Origin: JAWOLE01 sp963815655
GTDB taxonomy: Bacteria > Acidobacteriota > Thermoanaerobaculia > UBA5066 > Gp7-AA6
NCBI GenBank assembly: GCA_963815655.1
Contig: CAWFHK010000001.1
Span: 3,100,001 to 3,164,000 of the forward strand
Direction of reading: 5' to 3'
Length of the DNA stretch: 64,000 bases
The position numbers were made by a program, and so were the translations under genes. Every line of letters begins with the position of its first letter. The stretch's first letter is position 1. This document shows, one piece after another, positions 61,125-64,000 of this stretch. The notes beneath the pieces are model-generated. The model ran no database searches. It was not told where the DNA came from and worked only from the letters and a program-made list of their open reading frames with translations.

Positions 61125-61976
61125 TCAGATCTTCCCGGAGAGCCTCTCGAAGAGGCCGATCAACTCGTCTTCCGAACCGAACGCGATCTCGATCCTCCCG
61201 CCGCGGCGGCGGCGGACGATCCGAACGCGGCTCTTCCACTTCCGCGAGAGCTTCTCCTCCGCGTCGCGCGTGAAGGGATCCGACCGCCGCTCCCGCACGA
61301 CCCTCCCTTCCGACCCGAAGGAGGCGACCCGCTTTTCCGTCTGCCGGACCGAGAGCGCCCGCCGGAGGATCTCCTCGGCAAGCCTCTCCTGGTCGTCCGC
61401 CGAGGAAAGCGCCGCGAGCGCCTTCGCGTGCCCCGCCGAGAGCGACCCCTCCCGGACCTTCTCGCGGACCGAGGCCGGCAGCTTCAAGATCCTCAGAGCG
61501 TTGGCGACCGTGGCGCGGTCCTTCCCAACGCGCCGCGCGACGTCCTCCTGGGTCAGGTGGAATTCCTCCTTCAGCCGCGCGTAGGCGCCGGCCGCCTCGA
61601 GAGGGTTCAGGTCCTCCCGCTGGAGGTTCTCGACCAGGGCGATCTCCAGCATCTCCTTGTCCGACCGTTTCTCGCGCACGACGATCGGCACGCGGTCGAG
61701 CCCGGCCTGGGCGGCCGCCCGCCAGCGGCGCTCTCCTGCCACGATCTCGTACTTGTCCCCGTGAGGGACGACGACGATGGGCTGGACGATTCCCTGCTCC
61801 TTGATCGAGGCGGCCAACTCCTCGAGGCTCCCGGCCGAGAAGTCGCGCCGCGGCTGAAAGCGACTTGGCACGAGCCTGTCGATCTCGACCTCCCGGGATG
61901 AGGTTCCCCGGGGAACGTCGTCCTTTCCCGGCAGCAGCGCCGAGAGTCCCCGGCCCAGGGCCTGCTTGCGGCTCAA
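61125..61976 (-). CDS. parB: Chromosome partitioning protein ParB
   Basis: 283 residues from a TTG that overlaps the parA stop (TTGA). N-terminal ALGRGLSALLPG is the ParA-stimulating motif. The CTPase/ParB box reads VPSRFQPRRDFS, YEIVAGERRWRAAAQAGL and LVENLQREDLNPLE. The helix-turn-helix is LTQEDVARRVGKDRATVANALRIL, and a C-terminal dimerisation domain follows. It binds parS and spreads with CTP. Confidence 0.96.
   Translation of the reverse strand: MSRKQALGRGLSALLPGKDDVPRGTSSREVEIDRLVPSRFQPRRDFSAGSLEELAASIKEQGIVQPIVVVPHGDKYEIVAGERRWRAAAQAGLDRVPIVVREKRSDKEMLEIALVENLQREDLNPLEAAGAYARLKEEFHLTQEDVARRVGKDRATVANALRILKLPASVREKVREGSLSAGHAKALAALSSADDQERLAEEILRRALSVRQTEKRVASFGSEGRVVRERRSDPFTRDAEEKLSRKWKSRVRIVRRRRGGRIEIAFGSEDELIGLFERLSGKI
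61902..61917. promoter_or_regulatory. parS-like site inside parB
   Basis: GGTTCCCCGGGGAACG contains the palindrome GTTCCCCGGGGAAC, which differs at two positions from GTTCCACGTGGAAC, the core of Pseudomonas-type parS. Confidence 0.5.
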
Positions 61977-62743
61977 GACCGTCCCCCGCGCCGCTTCAAG
62001 AACTCCCGCGCCAGGGCGAGGTACGCCTCCGCCCCCCGCGACTTGACGTCGTACGCGAGCACCGGCTTGCCGTAGGAGGGCGCCTCCCCCAGGCGGACGT
62101 TTCTCGGAATCACAGTCCGGTAGACCTCGTCTCCGAAGTGAGTGCGAATGTCGTCGGTGACCTGACGCCCGAGGTTAGTGCGGTCATCGTGCATCGTCAA
62201 GACGATCCCTTCGAGGGCGAGCGCCGGGTTGAAGCCGTGCTTGACTCGCTTGACCGTCTCGAGCAGCTCCGTCAGCCCTTCCAGGGCGAAATACTCGGTC
62301 TGGATCGGAACGAGGACCGAATCGGCGGCCGTCAGGGCGTTGACCGTCAGAAGCGAGAGCGCCGGCGGGCAGTCCACGAAGAGGAATTCGAAGTCCTGCC
62401 GCACCGGCTCGAGCGCGGCGCGAAGGTGTCCCTCACGTCCCTCCTTGTTGACGAGCTCCACTTCGGCGCCGGCGAGGTCGCGCCCGGAAGGCAGGAGCGA
62501 GAGGTTGGGGAACAGGGTGGGCCGGATCGCCGAGAGCGCCTGTCCTTCCATGAGAACGTCGTAGGCGTCCGGCCCGTCCCTTTCGCGCGGGAAGCCGAGT
62601 CCCGAGGTCGCGTTGGCCTGCGCGTCCAGGTCCACGATCAGGACCTTGCGGTCAAATGCCGCGAGGGCGGCGCCCAGATTGATGGCCGTCGTCGTCTTGC
62701 CGACTCCCCCCTTCTGATTCGCGATCGCGATGACTCGGCCCAT
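61973..62743 (-). CDS. parA: Chromosome partitioning ATPase ParA
   Basis: 256 residues. The deviant Walker A is IANQKGGVGKTTTAINLG, Walker A' VLIVDLDAQANATSGLG, Walker B EFLFVDCPPALSLLTVNAL. The remainder (PIQTEYFALEGLTELLETV, GEAPSYGKPVLAYD) is typical of Soj-type ParA. I chose the ATG at 62743; the longer open frame would run into rsmG. Confidence 0.97.
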   Translation of the reverse strand: MGRVIAIANQKGGVGKTTTAINLGAALAAFDRKVLIVDLDAQANATSGLGFPRERDGPDAYDVLMEGQALSAIRPTLFPNLSLLPSGRDLAGAEVELVNKEGREGHLRAALEPVRQDFEFLFVDCPPALSLLTVNALTAADSVLVPIQTEYFALEGLTELLETVKRVKHGFNPALALEGIVLTMHDDRTNLGRQVTDDIRTHFGDEVYRTVIPRNVRLGEAPSYGKPVLAYDVKSRGAEAYLALAREFLKRRGGRS

Positions 62744-62769
62744 CCGGCGCGGATTATCACCTGCGGCGT

Positions 62770-62785
62770 GGTTCCACGGGGAACA
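62770..62785. promoter_or_regulatory. parS-like site between parA and rsmG
   Basis: On the minus strand TGTTCCCCGTGGAACC, one base different from the Pseudomonas aeruginosa parS TGTTCCACGTGGAACC. Position just upstream of parA fits the usual location of parS near parAB. Confidence 0.65.
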
Positions 62786-62792
62786 TCCGACT

Positions 62793-63428
62793 TCAGCGCT
62801 TCCGCAACAGGGCGATGACGCGCTTGCGGGAGCCCGGTACGCGCAGAACGGTCTCCAGCGAGAAGAGCTTGGCCAGTGGGCCTTCGAGCGCCGCCGGTTC
62901 GGTCGTCCAGGCCAGCAGAGAGCCCCGCGCCACGAGGAAGGGCGCGCGGCCGATGCGTTCCGCCAGGTCACCGACGGCACGGACCGCGGCGAGGTCGTAT
63001 ACGGGCTCCTCGAGACCCTGAACGCGCGCCTCCCGGACCTCGACGTTTCCAACCGGGACGGCTCGGGCGGCGTGGCGCAGGAAAGCGGCGCGCCTGCCTC
63101 GAGGCTCGAGGAGGGTCACCGAGAGGTCGGGGCGCGCGATCGCCAGGGGGATTCCGGGGAGGCCGGCGCCCGACCCGATGTCGAGAAGTCGAATGCCATG
63201 AGGAATTAGACTCTCCCCAAGGGCCGATTCGAGGGCATGGAAGACGAGCTCTTCAGCGCTCAAGGGGCCGGTCAGGTTGGTTCGCCTTCTCCAGATGTCC
63301 AGCTCGGCCAGGTAGCGCGCGAGAAATGCGACGCGGGGGGATTCGAGGGAGAACGCGAACGCCGGGATCTGTCTTGCGATCTCCCCGGCGAAGAATTCAG
63401 GCGGCCGCGCCCCGGCCTCTGGCAACAC
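62793..63428 (-). CDS. rsmG: 16S rRNA (guanine527-N7)-methyltransferase RsmG
   Basis: 211 residues from a GTG inside the 3' end of mnmG (32-base overlap), the normal length. SAM motif I is LLDIGSGAGLPGIPLAI, then SVTLLEPRGRRAAFLRHAAR and DLAAVRAVGDLAERIG. FLARYLAELDIWRRRTNLTG before it is typical. It modifies G527 of 16S rRNA. The longer open frame has 20 extra residues unlike the family. Confidence 0.94.
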   Translation of the reverse strand: MLPEAGARPPEFFAGEIARQIPAFAFSLESPRVAFLARYLAELDIWRRRTNLTGPLSAEELVFHALESALGESLIPHGIRLLDIGSGAGLPGIPLAIARPDLSVTLLEPRGRRAAFLRHAARAVPVGNVEVREARVQGLEEPVYDLAAVRAVGDLAERIGRAPFLVARGSLLAWTTEPAALEGPLAKLFSLETVLRVPGSRKRVIALLRKR

Positions 63429-64000
63429 GGGCGGAGAGTATCGCGACGGCGGCCGGGGTGACGCCGGGGATGCGCGAGGCCTCGCCAACGGTGCGCGGCC
63501 GTCGCTTCGACCACTTTTCGACGATCTCGCGCGAGAGCCCCGACACGGCGCCGTAATCGAAGTCCTCGGGGATGCGCCGGGACTCGAGCGGCTTCAACCT
63601 TTCGACCCGCTCTTTCTCGCGGCGAATGTATCCGTCATAGCGGACGCGGCTCTGGAGAATGCTCCTCTCGTCGGCAGAAAGATCCGAGAAGATCTCCGCG
63701 GCAAAGGCCTCGACCGCCTCGGGTGAAAGATCGTTGCGCTGCAGCAGTTTGAACAGAGAGGCCGGCTCTTCGAGGCAGATTCCGAGACCTTCAAGAACGG
63801 CGTTGCGCGTCTCGCGGTCGGGATGGAGGACCCGGCCGGCGAGCCGCGCCCGCGCCCGCCCGATCCGCTCCTCGCTGCGCATCGCCGCGGAGTACTCCGT
63901 CTCCGAGACGAGGCCCAGGCGCCGGCCATGCGGCAGGAGGCGCGGCAGGACGGAGTCCACGCCGAGGAGGAGGCGGTACTCGGCCCGCGAGGTGAAGAGG
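63397..64000 (-). CDS. mnmG: tRNA uridine-5-carboxymethylaminomethyl modification enzyme MnmG, 3' part
   Basis: The gene runs off the right edge of the window. The visible C-terminal ~200 residues begin LFTSRAEYRLLLGVDSVLPRL, the conserved SRAEYRLLLR-type stretch, and include ETEYSAAMR, SLFKLLQRNDLS, RYDGYIRREKERVERLKPLESRRIPEDFDYGAVSGLSREIVEKW and RPRTVGEASRIPGVTPAAVAIL. With MnmE it modifies U34 of certain tRNAs. The FAD-binding half lies outside. Confidence 0.96.
   Translation of the reverse strand, partial: LFTSRAEYRLLLGVDSVLPRLLPHGRRLGLVSETEYSAAMRSEERIGRARARLAGRVLHPDRETRNAVLEGLGICLEEPASLFKLLQRNDLSPEAVEAFAAEIFSDLSADERSILQSRVRYDGYIRREKERVERLKPLESRRIPEDFDYGAVSGLSREIVEKWSKRRPRTVGEASRIPGVTPAAVAILSARVARGRGAAA

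Overview
The window is a GC-rich bacterial chromosome segment. GTG and TTG starts are common, neighbouring genes often overlap as ATGA or GTGA, and there are many secreted proteins. The housekeeping order at the right end, the bactofilin, the IPTL-CTERM subtilase and the dispersed intergenic repeats fit a Gram-negative soil or sediment bacterium. Acidobacteriota is my best guess, but this is inference: no rRNA or tRNA gene is present to settle it.

Layout. 0.1-5.6 kb: a DesK/NarL-type two-component pair, then a sodium:solute symporter coupled to a zinc alcohol dehydrogenase. 5.6-12.1 kb is an accessory island: a small secreted protein between two identical 36-bp direct repeats, a duplicated ORF start, a very large reverse transcriptase-Cas1 fusion coupled to a short Cas2, and a convergent MazEF-type toxin-antitoxin pair. 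I see no CRISPR array and no effector genes. 12.1-31.3 kb: peptidases, an acetamidase-like protein, a split-looking gene that is better read as a selenocysteine-containing deiodinase-like protein, an Nramp-like transporter, an OmpR/EnvZ-type pair, an M20 peptidase, an amidohydrolase, DNA alkylation repair genes (ogt, ada-alkA), a diketogulonate reductase-like enzyme and a secreted CuA-like protein coupled to a cytochrome c. 31.3-41.7 kb: metabolic genes (threonine dehydratase, glycerol kinase) next to a decay zone with a deleted second glpK, a frameshifted maoC and a truncated ppa. 41.8-52.8 kb: secreted and envelope proteins, an ECF sigma factor, a 1231-residue subtilase and a membrane glycosyltransferase. 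52.9-64 kb: housekeeping block read leftward, in the order mnmG, rsmG, parA, parB, bactofilin, atpF', atpF, atpH, atpA, atpG, atpD, an SDR gene, atpC and a LOG-family gene.

Most notable: (1) the RT-Cas1 protein carries about 400 N-terminal residues that I read as a degenerate TraG/VirD4/HerA-type ATPase with both Walker motifs lost; (2) the in-frame UGA of the deiodinase-like gene is followed by a hairpin with a GGUC loop that fits a bacterial SECIS; (3) two copies of a structured element sit just upstream of two unrelated genes; (4) a COX2-like CuA domain with a C-x4-C spacing is coupled to a cytochrome c; (5) the spacers carry several repeat families, including heptamer repeats of differing sequence but constant 7-bp period.
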